From assembly GCA_963639765.1 (NCBI GenBank), contig CAVHXA010000002.1, positions 1 through 64,000 of the forward strand: a stretch of 64,000 bases of DNA. Direction: 5' to 3'. The position numbers were made by a program, and so were the translations under genes. Position 1 is the first letter of the stretch. The number at the start of each line of letters is the position of its first letter. This stretch comes from CAVHXA01 sp963639765. Its GTDB lineage: Bacteria > Bacillota > Clostridia > Oscillospirales > Oscillospiraceae. The notes beneath the pieces are model-generated. The model was not told where the DNA came from, did no database searches, and saw nothing but the letters and a program-made list of their open reading frames with translations. Below are positions 1 through 8,868 of the stretch, in pieces.

Positions 1-1
1 G

Positions 2-655
2 CGGCAGGCCGAGCTGAACGAGGAAAATACAAAGCTTGCAGAAGCCAACGACCGGCTTCGGCTGATTTTTGAGCAGATGCCGGAGCTTATTCGCGAGGAA
101 GAAACGCTTGATATGAAGCAGCGCGTTCATGACGACATCGGACACAGCATTCTTGCTGCACGGCGAGTACTGCACCAACGAAGCGGGCTTGCGAAGCTTC
201 AGGCAAGTGCGGCACTTTGGGAGCAGACCATTTCCGTGCTTTACCGCTCCAATCAGATGCGTGCAGGGTCCGATTCATCATTGGAAACGACTATCGGCAA
301 GGTCGGTGAAATGGGTGTCCGTGTTCTGACAGAAGGAAAAGTTCCGGATGCACCGGGCATACGGTCGCTCGTGGCATTGGCAATCACCGAATGTGCGGCA
401 AACTGCGTTCGCCACGCCGACGGTACAGAGCTGTATGCGTGCTTTGTACATAGCCGCGGATACGCAGAGCTCAGCCTTACGAACAATGGTACGCCGCCGC
501 AAGAGGAAATCCGTGAGGGCGGGGGCCTTTCCATGCTGCGTCGCCGCACGGAAGAAGCAGGCGGCACAATGGAGATCCGGAGCAGTCCCCGCTTCAAGCT
601 TCTTCTTACACTGCCGGAAAAGGAGATATCTGAGCATGAAAGTGATGATCGTTGA
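2..655 (+). CDS. Sensor histidine kinase, DesK/NarX-like (5' partial)
   Basis: The frame is open from base 2, so the true start lies upstream and only the C-terminal part is seen. A charged, coiled-coil-like stretch precedes the phosphoacceptor region MKQRVHDDIGHSIL, whose histidine codon is at 128-130; this H-D-D-I-G-H pattern is typical of HisKA_3 kinases that partner with LuxR-type regulators. The ATPase domain follows, with an N-box-like ECAANCVRHA near base 390 and a glycine-rich EGGGLSMLRRR near base 520. The stop overlaps the next gene by 20 bases, so kinase and regulator are translationally coupled. The signal sensed cannot be deduced because the sensor part is missing. Confidence 0.88.
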   Translation, partial: RQAELNEENTKLAEANDRLRLIFEQMPELIREEETLDMKQRVHDDIGHSILAARRVLHQRSGLAKLQASAALWEQTISVLYRSNQMRAGSDSSLETTIGKVGEMGVRVLTEGKVPDAPGIRSLVALAITECAANCVRHADGTELYACFVHSRGYAELSLTNNGTPPQEEIREGGGLSMLRRRTEEAGGTMEIRSSPRFKLLLTLPEKEISEHESDDR

Positions 656-1262
656 GGACCAGCCCATGATATGCAGTCTGCTTGAAAGCTATTTCCCGGT
701 TGAAGACGGACATCAGATCGTCGCCTCCATTCCAAGCGCAAAGCAGGCAGTTGAGATCTGCCGATTCAGCACCGTTGACCTCATTTTGATGGATGTACAG
801 ACACAAAACCGTGAGAACGGACTGACCGCTGTCCGGGAAATCAAGGCCGTGCATCCGAAAATCAAAATCGTTGTTGTAACCTCACTGATCGACAGTGCGA
901 TTCTGGAGAAGGCAAAATCAGTCGGGGCGGACAGTCTGTGGTATAAGGATTCCTCGAAAATCCGCCTGATGGAGATCGTGCAGCGGACAATGGCCGGTGA
1001 GCACATCTTTCCCGACACACCGCCGGCGGTGCAGATCGGCATGGCAAAAAGTACGGAATTTACAAAAACAGAACTGAAGGTGCTGCGTTACCTGCTCCGG
1101 GGACTGTCCTACCCGCGTATCGCGTCGGAAATGGGCATTGAGATGTCCACCGTCAAGTTTCATGTGACCAACATGCTGCAAAAAACCGGGCTGGAAAACA
1201 AGCTTCAGCTCGCGCTGGCTGTCAGTGAGGTGAAAATGATCGCCGATTTAGACGAGAAGTAG
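636..1262 (+). CDS. Two-component response regulator, NarL/LuxR family
   Basis: A 208-residue protein with an N-terminal receiver domain: acidic pocket E7-D8, phosphoacceptor Asp53 in LILMDVQT, then the conserved Thr and Lys positions (VVTS, WYKD). A C-terminal LuxR-type helix-turn-helix spans about residues 145-205, with FTKTELKVLRYLLRG and STVKFHVTNMLQKTG matching the family. The ATG at 636 overlaps the kinase end and has AAAGGAGAT just upstream. It should be phosphorylated by the upstream kinase and act as a DNA-binding regulator. Targets are unknown; nothing after it on this strand for 440 bases looks co-transcribed. Confidence 0.93.
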   Translation: MKVMIVEDQPMICSLLESYFPVEDGHQIVASIPSAKQAVEICRFSTVDLILMDVQTQNRENGLTAVREIKAVHPKIKIVVVTSLIDSAILEKAKSVGADSLWYKDSSKIRLMEIVQRTMAGEHIFPDTPPAVQIGMAKSTEFTKTELKVLRYLLRGLSYPRIASEMGIEMSTVKFHVTNMLQKTGLENKLQLALAVSEVKMIADLDEK

Positions 1263-1576
1263 GTGCACGCAGCACATGGATTATCTCTCAATGTCGATTC
1301 TTCTCCTTGCCGTATTTCAAATTGTTTTATGATGACGAATGATAATCTTCCGCATCTGTCATCCTTCTTTGTCCCTGTTCAGAAGACATAAGGTTTCTGC
1401 CCTGCCTCGAGTGACGCACCGACGCAGGAAAAGCGCATCTGCCCGCCTGCAAACTCGCAGAAAATTCTGCATTCAATTTTGGGAAATTACGGAGCTGCAA
1501 GTGTGCCGAAACCCGTTAACAGCCGGCACACATTGATGTGCCTGCAATCCCGGACGAATTTATATGGCTTTGTATC
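1263..1576. other. Intergenic stretch with one hairpin
   Basis: No convincing gene. The only structure seen is an 8-bp perfect inverted repeat GTGTGCCG (1501-1508) and CGGCACAC (1524-1531). It has no T-run after it, so it is at best a weak terminator for the two-component operon. Confidence 0.4.
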
Positions 1577-1605
1577 TTGAAAAAACGGTCTTTACTGTGT
1601 AGAAT
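1577..1605 (+). promoter_or_regulatory. Sigma-A-type promoter of hppA
   Basis: TTGAAA (1577-1582), a 17-base spacer and TAGAAT (1600-1605). The predicted transcript starts about 90 bases before the hppA start codon. The leader contains a nested hairpin with inner stem GCGGA/TCCGC. Confidence 0.6.
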
Positions 1606-1704
1606 GGAAAGGCTAGACAATTGGATGGTGCCTCGGACAGCCCCCGCCATATGCGGATTCTCCGCCGGGGCGCCGCGTGTCCAAAAAAGAAGGAGTTGTT
1701 AAAA

Positions 1705-3828
1705 TTGGAAAATCTCTTCTGGGCCGGGCTGGTCGGTGCAGTTCTCGCACTGGCCTTTGCTCTGGTGCAGAGCCGCAAGGTTCTGTCCTTTTCCGAAGGA
1801 ACGGAAAGGATGCAGAAAATTGCAGCCAGCATTCGGGCCGGAGCCGATGCCTACCTCAAGCGGCAATACAAAACGGTAGGTCTGGTTTTTGCAGTAGTAT
1901 TTGTTCTGCTGCTGATCATTGCCTTTGCATCCGACGGCAAAATGCTGTCTAAGTTCACGCCCTTTGCCTTCGTTACGGGCGGCATCTGGTCGATGCTTGC
2001 CGGCTTTGTCGGTATGCGTATTGCCACTCGGGCCAATGCCCGTACGGCCTGGGCTGCCAGCCAGAGCCTCAACAAGGGCCTGCGCGTAGCCTTTTCTTCC
2101 GGCTCGGTCATGGGCTTCACGGTTGTAGGCCTTGGCATGCTGGATATCTTCATCTGGTTCTTCCTGCTTAAGGTTGTTTTTGGCATCTCCGATCCCACGC
2201 AGCTTGGCAACATCATGGTCATGAACGGCATGGGTGCCTCGTTTATGGCGCTATTTGCCCGTGTAGGCGGCGGCATCTATACAAAGGCTGCCGACGTCGG
2301 AGCCGACCTGGTCGGCAAGGTTGAAGCCGGTATCCCTGAGGATGACCCCCGCAACCCCGCCACCATCGCAGACAACGTAGGCGACAATGTAGGCGACGTA
2401 GCCGGCATGGGTGCCGACCTCTACGAATCCTATGTTGGTTCCATTCTGGCAACCTTTGCTCTGGGTGCAACTGCCGGCTATGGCTGGAATGGCATCATTC
2501 TGCCCATATTGTTGGCGGCTACAGGCATTGTATGCTCCATCATCGGCTCATTCTTTGTAAAAACAAAGGAAAATGCCACACAAAAATCCCTGCTGGCTTC
2601 GCTGCGTACCGGCACCTATCTGGCAGCCGGTCTGGCGGCCGTGCTTGCTGCTGTGCTGTGCTATCTGGTTCTGGGCACAGAAAACAACTGCTGGGGCGTG
2701 TTTATAGCCATCGCAGCCGGTCTGGTAGGCGGCTGTGCCATCGGTTATTTCACGGAATACTACACATCCGACACCTACAAGCCCACGCAAAAGCTTGCTG
2801 CCTCCTCTGAAACGGGCGCAGCTACGGTTATTATCGGCGGCCTTTCTCTCGGCATGCTCAGCACGATGGTCTCTATCCTCATCGTTGCCGCCGCTGTTCT
2901 CATAAGCTACTTTGCCGCCGGCGGCAGTCTGACAATCGTTGACGAATCCGGCGCCTTTACCGACACCTTTAACAAAGGCCTGTACGGAATTGGCATTGCC
3001 GGCGTTGGCATGCTCAGCACTCTGGGCATCACACTGGCTACCGACGCCTATGGTCCTGTAGCCGACAATGCCGGCGGTATTGCCGAAATGGCCGGTCTCG
3101 ACGAATCCGTACGTGACCGCACCGATGCTCTCGACTCGCTGGGCAACACCACTGCGGCCACAGGCAAGGGCTTTGCCATTGGCTCGGCCTCCCTCACATC
3201 GCTGGCTCTTCTGGTATCCTATGTCAACATTGTTCAGGAAAACACCGACGAGCTGCTCAACTTCACCCTCACCAGCCCCACGGTTCTTGTTGGTCTGTTT
3301 TTGGGTGCAATGCTCACATTCGTTTTCTCTGCCTTCACAATGAGTGCCGTGCAGACTGCTGCACAGTCCATCGTGGTTGAGGTTCGCCGTCAGTTCAAAG
3401 AAATCAAGGGTATCATGGAAGGAACCACCGACCCCGACTATTCTGCCTGCGTAGACCTCTGCACAAAGGGCGCCCTGCACGAAATGGTCATCCCTGCTCT
3501 GCTCGCGATCATCGTTCCCCTGCTCACGGGCCTGATTCTCGGTCCTACCGGTGTGGTTGGTCTGCTGGGAGGCGTTTCCGTTACAGGCTTTGCCATGGCC
3601 GTCTTTATGTCCAACGCAGGCGGCGCCTGGGACAACGCCAAGAAATACATCGAAGCCGGTCATCATGGCGGCAAGGGCTCTGCCTGCCATAAGGCTGCCG
3701 TTGTCGGCGACACCGTCGGCGACCCCTTCAAAGACACCTCCGGTCCTTCGCTGAACATCCTCATCAAGCTGTGCAGCACGGTTTCCATTGTATTCTCCGG
3801 TCTGATTATCATGTTCCACCTGCTCTGA
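1705..3828 (+). CDS. hppA: Membrane-bound ion-pumping pyrophosphatase
   Basis: Couples hydrolysis of pyrophosphate to export of H+ or Na+ across the cytoplasmic membrane, recovering energy from PPi made in biosynthesis. I chose the TTG at 1705 because AAGAAGGAG sits 9 bases before it and the encoded MENLFWAGLVG begins the first membrane helix; the longer frame from 1621 would cross the promoter-proximal leader. The 707 residues carry about 16 hydrophobic helices and the catalytic run DVGADLVGKVEAGIPEDDP, DNVGDNVGDVAGMGADL and a C-terminal GDTVGDPFKDTSGP. The motif GNTTAATGKG, with Ala rather than Lys, marks the K+-dependent class. H+ versus Na+ specificity cannot be read by eye. Single-gene unit ended by a strong terminator. 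Confidence 0.96.
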   Translation: MENLFWAGLVGAVLALAFALVQSRKVLSFSEGTERMQKIAASIRAGADAYLKRQYKTVGLVFAVVFVLLLIIAFASDGKMLSKFTPFAFVTGGIWSMLAGFVGMRIATRANARTAWAASQSLNKGLRVAFSSGSVMGFTVVGLGMLDIFIWFFLLKVVFGISDPTQLGNIMVMNGMGASFMALFARVGGGIYTKAADVGADLVGKVEAGIPEDDPRNPATIADNVGDNVGDVAGMGADLYESYVGSILATFALGATAGYGWNGIILPILLAATGIVCSIIGSFFVKTKENATQKSLLASLRTGTYLAAGLAAVLAAVLCYLVLGTENNCWGVFIAIAAGLVGGCAIGYFTEYYTSDTYKPTQKLAASSETGAATVIIGGLSLGMLSTMVSILIVAAAVLISYFAAGGSLTIVDESGAFTDTFNKGLYGIGIAGVGMLSTLGITLATDAYGPVADNAGGIAEMAGLDESVRDRTDALDSLGNTTAATGKGFAIGSASLTSLALLVSYVNIVQENTDELLNFTLTSPTVLVGLFLGAMLTFVFSAFTMSAVQTAAQSIVVEVRRQFKEIKGIMEGTTDPDYSACVDLCTKGALHEMVIPALLAIIVPLLTGLILGPTGVVGLLGGVSVTGFAMAVFMSNAGGAWDNAKKYIEAGHHGGKGSACHKAAVVGDTVGDPFKDTSGPSLNILIKLCSTVSIVFSGLIIMFHLL

Positions 3829-3851
3829 GCCTTCGTTTCACTGCAACCAAA

Positions 3852-3890
3852 ATCCGGCAGCCTCTCGGCTGCCGGATGTTTTTTTATTTG
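3852..3890. terminator. Rho-independent terminator, probably bidirectional
   Basis: Perfect 11-bp stem ATCCGGCAGCC / GGCTGCCGGAT with loop TCTC, followed by GTTTTTTTATTT. It ends hppA. On the minus strand the stem is followed by TTTT, so it can also stop the convergent transhydroxylase operon. Confidence 0.88.
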
Positions 3891-3903
3891 TCTGTTGAAG
3901 TGT

Positions 3904-4773
3904 TCAGGCCTGTTCCAGATAGGTGATGCCCACATAGTGATCGTGGTCAGTACGCTCATTCTCATAATGAACCGGCTTGAAGCCGTCAAAGGTAATGTCC
4001 ACCGTCCAGCTTTTGCCCTTTGGCAGATTTTCAAATTCATAGTCTCCTGCCCAGTTGGTGTACATCTCATGTGTTTCACCCGTTTCAGGGCAGGCAATCT
4101 GAACCCTTGCACCGATACAGACCTCTTCAAGCTCTTTTGGATAGGCAACGGTCCCAGCCAGAAATGCCGATGGAATATTCAGGTGGATAACCTGTGTTTT
4201 CTGGTCACCCAGACACTCGAGCTGCGTAACACGATTCGCGGCAATCAGCTTTGAGATCTCACTGTCCGGATCCGCCAGATCGCCAAACACCAGAGCCTGA
4301 TTCGGACAGGCTTCGACACAACGCGGTTCAAATCCGGGGTAGTCCGGATCATCGAGCAGTTCGGCACACATGGTGCATTTTTGCGGCAGCTGCAGCTCTT
4401 CGTTCCAATAGACAGCACCCACCGGACAGGCATCAACAATCTGCTTCTGCCCCTTTGCCTTTTCGGGATCGATAATCACAATACCGTCCTGTCTCCGATA
4501 AACCGCACCGTTTTGTGCTGCTTCCATACAGGCAGGCTGTTCGCAGTGTGAGCAGGGTGTCGGAACAGTGGCTGTTTTGATACGGCGCTCGTTGTCTCCG
4601 CGCTCCCATTCGACGATATTCATCCAGAACTGACCCATTTCGGGCTGAGCGCGAGTCAGAGAGCTGTCCCAGCCGCAGTGCTCATCCTTGCAGGCCATAA
4701 AGCAGGCGTAGCACGCCATACAGCGAGCGGAGTTGATGGCAATACCGGGTTTTTTCATTGGCTTTTTCCACAT
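3904..4773 (-). CDS. Transhydroxylase-like beta subunit, three-cluster ferredoxin
   Basis: Iron-sulfur electron-transfer partner of the adjacent molybdopterin subunit, 289 aa, cytoplasmic (no Tat signal). The start at 4773 has AAGGAGG 9 bases upstream and lies one base after the alpha stop. Cysteines fall as C18/C21/C24/C28, C74/C77/C82, C116 and C133/C136/C152/C156: twelve ligands, enough for three [4Fe-4S] clusters instead of the four of DmsB-type proteins. The usual fourth Cys of the second group is Ala86. Residues about 215-289 (TGETHEMYTNWAGDYEF) form a Cna-B/carboxypeptidase-regulatory-like beta domain. From memory, both the cluster loss and the extra beta domain are features of the BthL subunit of Pelobacter transhydroxylase. 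Last gene of the operon. Confidence 0.88.
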   Translation of the reverse strand: MWKKPMKKPGIAINSARCMACYACFMACKDEHCGWDSSLTRAQPEMGQFWMNIVEWERGDNERRIKTATVPTPCSHCEQPACMEAAQNGAVYRRQDGIVIIDPEKAKGQKQIVDACPVGAVYWNEELQLPQKCTMCAELLDDPDYPGFEPRCVEACPNQALVFGDLADPDSEISKLIAANRVTQLECLGDQKTQVIHLNIPSAFLAGTVAYPKELEEVCIGARVQIACPETGETHEMYTNWAGDYEFENLPKGKSWTVDITFDGFKPVHYENERTDHDHYVGITYLEQA

Positions 4774-4774
4774 A

Positions 4775-7528
4775 TCAGTTTGCCTCCTTGCATGCAAGCT
4801 GCCGCTGCAGCCATTGCTCCCGCTCACCAAAAAGCAGGTCAGCCTCCATCGAGGTGCGGACAGGTCTCTCGGTCTCAAGCTGCTGTTTGTCTACCGCATC
4901 CAGTACATGCTCAAAGCCCTGACCGTAGTTTGGATCCGGCTCCGCCTTTTCGATGTCGATGTTGCAGCTGTAGGGTGCCATGGCCGGCACATAATCACCG
5001 ATCAGGCGACCGGGCGTGAGGATATTGATGCTTCCGCCCTTGTCTGTGCTGCCTACCACACCGTATTCTACGGGGTTATAAATACCGGATGATGTATAGG
5101 CGTGAATGGTTTCATAGTGGATACGGCGGGTAACACGCGCAACCATCAGATTGCTGCCTCGATCGTTGAAAATGCGAACCACATCACCGTCTTTTATGCC
5201 CTTTTCCTCTGCCAGCTTCACGTTGATGTGGCAAACAAGATAGGGGTTGCCGTTGATGATTACGCGGTTTTTCGGAATTTCCCACAGCCACACTGCGTGC
5301 TGCTGATAGTGGGTGTGGTAATCAAATCGCGGATGCGGTGAAATCAGGCCAAACGGGTATTTATCAGCCGTAAGCGACTTGAATCCCTCCCACGAATCCT
5401 GATACTGCGGGATCGGGCGTCTGGCCTCGTCATCGGGTGCCCAATAGGTAATGGACTCGGAAACAAATTCGAACTTGCCGGAGAAAGTGCCGAGCCTGCA
5501 TTCTTCCTGAAATACCTTGTGGTTCATGGTGTCGCAGGGACGGTTTTCGGCAAACCACTGGAATCCGGGATAACGGTCCCAGTTTTCATAAAGGCCGGTC
5601 TGCGGGTCTTTGTTCTCTTCGAGGTAGGATACCGGCGGAATGTAGTATCCCTTCTTTTTGAAATCCTCCCACGAAATATGCTTTGGAAGGTCGCTGAACT
5701 GCCAGAATCGTTTGGCCCACTGTTCCTCGTTTCGTCCTTCTGTAAAGGCCTCGCCCCACCCCAGGCGGGCTGCAACCTGTGAGAAAATCCAGAAGTCCGA
5801 TCTGGAATCCCACATGGGCTCGATGGCCTTGTCCTGATAGACAATCACCTGCCAGGAGTTTCCGGTCTGGGAATGCGAACAATACCCTCCGTTTCCGGAG
5901 TTGCCCACCTCACCGATATCAACACGCTCAAGATTGGAGCACGCAGGCAGAATCACATCCGCATGGCGGGTTTCCGGAGTCATGTAGATGTCCTGATTGA
6001 TAACAAACTCGAGCTCGGGACTTTTGTACATCTTTGCCCATTTGTTGGTATCAAGCATGGTGCCAAAGAAGGATCCACCATAGCGCCAGAAGCAATGGAC
6101 CTTGTTGTAGCCGGGCAAGGGATAAACATGGCGCGTGAATTCATGATCAACGCCGCCACCGCAGAAGCCCTCTCCGTACCATTCATAGTGTCCGTCTAAT
6201 ATGGCATCCGGCAGATTGGGCCGATAAAGGACCTGCTCAACGGTGTTGACCGGTGGGTTGTCGCACACGGGTGCATTGGCAATCGACGAAAGCGGATCGG
6301 AATATCCGCCAAACCAGAAGTTGTAGTTCATCGGCCCCCCGCAGGCCGGTGACCAGAATGCGCGGCCGGGCTTGCCCATACCCTGCATAGCAAACAAAAG
6401 TGTCATCAGACGGGCATATTCTGTTCCGTTGGAGTGTCGGCAGGCACCGCCGAAGCCGCCGCGCATGCCCGAACCGCCGGTAGTAACCGACGTGGCCCAG
6501 CGCCGGGCAATGGCCTTGATATCCATAGCGGGAACCAAACTGAGCTCCTCGGCCCATTTTGGTGTTTTGGCCGTGCCATCCGGTCCCAAACCCAAAATGT
6601 GGTTTTTGAATTCGTCAAATCGGTGGCCGTGCTGCGCTACATATTCCTTATCATACAGGTCTTCGGTAATCCATACATAGGCAATAGCCTCGAGGATAGC
6701 CGCATCGGTGCCCATACGGGGACCGATCCATTTGTCAGCCTGCTTTACGGAGGTATAGTTGTTGAAGGGATCGATATAGATAAACTCAATGCCGGATTCC
6801 TTCATCCACCAGCGCCACAGCGCAGATTCCTGTGCCGAGTAACCGCCGCGGCTGGTATCGGGATCGGTAGACCAGCAGATGATGGTTTCGGTGTTTTGCA
6901 TGGCCATTTCCAGCATATCATAGGGTTCCGGCCCGCCAAGACGCCAGTAGTATCCATAGGAGTGCGGTGTTCCCCAATGAAAGCCCTCCCACGAGTCCGG
7001 GTTGTCGGCAATGCGGGTGTAGCCCATCATGGAGAAAAAGCGCTTGAACAGAGAAATTTTGTATCCAACCAGTCCCCACGAATGGTGCGACGAGGTACAG
7101 GCTGTGATGGTTTCCTTCCCATAGGTTTTTTGCAGGCGCTTGATTTCGCGCGCCACCAGACTCAGGGCCTCGTCCCACGAAGCCCGACGATAGCCGGACT
7201 TGCCGCGGTTTTCGGTGTTGCGATTTTTTCCGTCGGGCGTTTCTATAAAGTCCTCACGGATCATGGGATATTTCAGCCGGTCGTAGGCATAGGTCTTATC
7301 GCGTTCGCAATAGCCCAGGAGCGACATGGTGGTTTTTCGCTGCGGCGTAAACTGCTTGCCGCGAGCCTTTATCACCCAGCCCGCCGGATCATCGTCTGTA
7401 AGTACAATCGGCCGCACGCGCCGAATCTTGCCGTTATAAGTGTGCAGCGTCATCGGGCCGCCCACGCATACGCTGTGGGTGATGCGCTCATCTTTGCTTA
7501 CCGAACGCATGGAGACAGTATCAGCCAT
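4775..7528 (-). CDS. Transhydroxylase-like molybdopterin alpha subunit (DMSO reductase superfamily)
   Basis: A 917-aa bis-MGD molybdenum or tungsten oxidoreductase. It lacks a Tat signal and the N-terminal Cys cluster of most DMSO-reductase relatives (the start reads THSVCVGGPM), as in pyrogallol-phloroglucinol transhydroxylase and resorcinol hydroxylase. Segments I recognise from that subfamily are FTPQRKTTMS, SSHHSWG (His148), DNPDSWEGFHWG (Asp178, Ser179; Ser is the Mo ligand in the Pelobacter enzyme) and MNYNFWFGGY (Tyr402). C-terminal SPHPRF, VRIFNDRGS and GGSINILTP fit the cofactor-binding domain IV. AGGAGGA lies 5 bases before the ATG. It probably moves or removes an aromatic hydroxyl group; the substrate is unknown. 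Catechol dehydroxylases of gut bacteria are a more distant alternative. Confidence 0.9.
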   Translation of the reverse strand: MADTVSMRSVSKDERITHSVCVGGPMTLHTYNGKIRRVRPIVLTDDDPAGWVIKARGKQFTPQRKTTMSLLGYCERDKTYAYDRLKYPMIREDFIETPDGKNRNTENRGKSGYRRASWDEALSLVAREIKRLQKTYGKETITACTSSHHSWGLVGYKISLFKRFFSMMGYTRIADNPDSWEGFHWGTPHSYGYYWRLGGPEPYDMLEMAMQNTETIICWSTDPDTSRGGYSAQESALWRWWMKESGIEFIYIDPFNNYTSVKQADKWIGPRMGTDAAILEAIAYVWITEDLYDKEYVAQHGHRFDEFKNHILGLGPDGTAKTPKWAEELSLVPAMDIKAIARRWATSVTTGGSGMRGGFGGACRHSNGTEYARLMTLLFAMQGMGKPGRAFWSPACGGPMNYNFWFGGYSDPLSSIANAPVCDNPPVNTVEQVLYRPNLPDAILDGHYEWYGEGFCGGGVDHEFTRHVYPLPGYNKVHCFWRYGGSFFGTMLDTNKWAKMYKSPELEFVINQDIYMTPETRHADVILPACSNLERVDIGEVGNSGNGGYCSHSQTGNSWQVIVYQDKAIEPMWDSRSDFWIFSQVAARLGWGEAFTEGRNEEQWAKRFWQFSDLPKHISWEDFKKKGYYIPPVSYLEENKDPQTGLYENWDRYPGFQWFAENRPCDTMNHKVFQEECRLGTFSGKFEFVSESITYWAPDDEARRPIPQYQDSWEGFKSLTADKYPFGLISPHPRFDYHTHYQQHAVWLWEIPKNRVIINGNPYLVCHINVKLAEEKGIKDGDVVRIFNDRGSNLMVARVTRRIHYETIHAYTSSGIYNPVEYGVVGSTDKGGSINILTPGRLIGDYVPAMAPYSCNIDIEKAEPDPNYGQGFEHVLDAVDKQQLETERPVRTSMEADLLFGEREQWLQRQLACKEAN

Positions 7529-7539
7529 GGGTATCCTCC

Positions 7540-8061
7540 TTATTCTACTTCAACCATTTGACGGGCATAGTCGGACCGTGGATCTATCTCTACCATGGTA
7601 CCTATGTATTTCCCATCCTTGCGCTCAAAGCAGCGCATATCAAAATCTTCGATGACAGGGATCCAGAATACACGGCCGTCCGGGCCGCGATAATGCTTGC
7701 CCTGATGGTATTGGTGAAGCAGCATATCCACCTCGCCGCCCGGAGCCGCCATGCTCTTTCTGCGCTCGGCATAGTGCAGATTTAAGAATGTGGGGTCTAT
7801 CACACCATAGCGCTCGCTGCGCATGGGGCCGATTTCCTTCCAGTCGTCCGGCATTGAACGAATGCATTCTACAATGCAGTCGTAAACATCCGAGCCGGGC
7901 ATGCCGCAGCCTTCAAAGTTTTCATACCAGATGCGAAATGCATTGATATGTTCGCTTGGATGATCTTTTAAAAAGTCCTTTACGAAGTCAAAGATCTGCT
8001 GCTTTGTCATTGTTGTATTGCCCTGCGGCAGATGCAGCAGATATTTTTTTACAAGCTCCAT
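7540..8061 (-). CDS. Uncharacterised 173-aa protein of the transhydroxylase operon
   Basis: Start at 8061 with AAGGAGGA 7 bases upstream; the stop lies next to the alpha-subunit ribosome site, so the two are co-translated. I do not recognise the family. No signal peptide or membrane segment. The N-terminal part (QQIFDFVKDFLKDHP) looks helical. The C-terminal part is rich in aromatic and acidic residues (MLLHQYHQGKHYRGPDG, VFWIPVIEDFDMRCFER). Cys residues in EGCGMPGSDVYDCIVEC are spaced unlike a classic FeS or zinc motif. Position directly before the catalytic subunit suggests a dedicated chaperone, extra subunit or substrate-handling protein; this is inference only. Confidence 0.8.
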   Translation of the reverse strand: MELVKKYLLHLPQGNTTMTKQQIFDFVKDFLKDHPSEHINAFRIWYENFEGCGMPGSDVYDCIVECIRSMPDDWKEIGPMRSERYGVIDPTFLNLHYAERRKSMAAPGGEVDMLLHQYHQGKHYRGPDGRVFWIPVIEDFDMRCFERKDGKYIGTMVEIDPRSDYARQMVEVE

Positions 8062-8073
8062 CTTGCGTCCTCC

Positions 8074-8373
8074 TTATCGAATAACCGATTGCGCAATCAG
8101 GTCTTCCATGGCCTCCGGGGTGCCGGGCCGACGATTGTCGGCATAGCCATAGCTCCAGTCGACAGCCGGCTCTGCCGTTCCGGTACAGTGCATCGCCCCA
8201 AGCAGGATCCCCGTTCCGAAGTATGCGCGCAGCAGCTGCTCCCGAGCCAGCGCTTCGGCCTGCTGAAGCGTATCGGCATAAACAGTGATTCTGGCAGCAG
8301 CTGTAAAGATATGGTGCTTCTCGGTCGGCTTTTCGGATTGATGCCGCTCTGCCTCGAAAAAGTATTTTTTCAT
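8074..8373 (-). CDS. Uncharacterised 99-aa protein of the transhydroxylase operon
   Basis: Small soluble protein starting MKKYFFEAERH, with GGGAG about 9 bases before the ATG. It is predicted alpha/beta: a short strand pair, then a helix (LQQAEALAREQLLRAYF) and a glycine-rich turn (GTGILLGAMHC). No known motif. It lies 12 bases from both neighbours in a tight operon. The start resembles that of the 65-aa protein upstream (MKTYCFQVRST), so the two could be distant relatives, but the match is too short to rely on. Confidence 0.72.
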   Translation of the reverse strand: MKKYFFEAERHQSEKPTEKHHIFTAAARITVYADTLQQAEALAREQLLRAYFGTGILLGAMHCTGTAEPAVDWSYGYADNRRPGTPEAMEDLIAQSVIR

Positions 8374-8385
8374 TATATTGCTCCC

Positions 8386-8850
8386 TCAATACATCCTGCG
8401 ATCCGGAATTTCCCGACCGTTGATCCATGGGTCGTATCTTGCGATAAAGCTCTCGTCGTCGCCGCAAAGTCCGTATCCGGCCAGCTGTGTCGGGTGAACC
8501 CAGGCATAATCGGTATATACATTGCCGTGTGGCTCGGTCTGCCAGGTATTTACGGCCTCATAATATTTGTGGTAGTTGCACTTTGTGTGCGTATTGTGTG
8601 TGATGTTTCCGCAGACGATATGCTCTACGGTACCGTCCTTTGGATATTTTCGGCCCAGCAGAGCCAGCTTTCCGGGAGTAACCTTCATGTTCAGCTGCTC
8701 CCACGCAATACGGCTTACGGCGTCGGCGTCCGATTCGCAGGTGCGAATGCTTCCTGCCGGCAGCTGCCATTCTCCGGTCCGGTTTTTAACAATCAGCACA
8801 CTTCCGGTCGGGCCGGCATGCTGCTGAATCAGAACAGACAGATATTCCAC
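8386..8850 (-). CDS. Nudix-fold protein with a degenerate Nudix box
   Basis: 154 aa. After GEWQLPAGS comes a stretch aligning with the Nudix box GX5EX7REUXEEXGU: Gly and the first Glu are present, then seven residues and R-I-A-W-E-Q-L in place of R-E-U-X-E-E. Several metal-binding glutamates are therefore lost, so ordinary pyrophosphohydrolase activity is unlikely. The C-terminal half is rich in His, Tyr and Cys (NTHTKCNYHKYYEAVNTW). It could be a binding or regulatory domain for a nucleotide or for the molybdopterin dinucleotide cofactor; that idea is inference from its place in a molybdoenzyme operon. Confidence 0.7.
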   Translation of the reverse strand: MEYLSVLIQQHAGPTGSVLIVKNRTGEWQLPAGSIRTCESDADAVSRIAWEQLNMKVTPGKLALLGRKYPKDGTVEHIVCGNITHNTHTKCNYHKYYEAVNTWQTEPHGNVYTDYAWVHPTQLAGYGLCGDDESFIARYDPWINGREIPDRRMY

Positions 8851-8868
8851 AGTATTCTCCTTTGCCGT

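Noticed and set aside
1339..1536. 65-codon Arg-rich frame before hppA
   Set aside because: No ribosome site, skewed composition and no resemblance to a protein family.
2548..3819. 423-codon open frame opposite hppA
   Set aside because: Shadow of a strongly codon-biased gene; no ribosome site and low-complexity composition.
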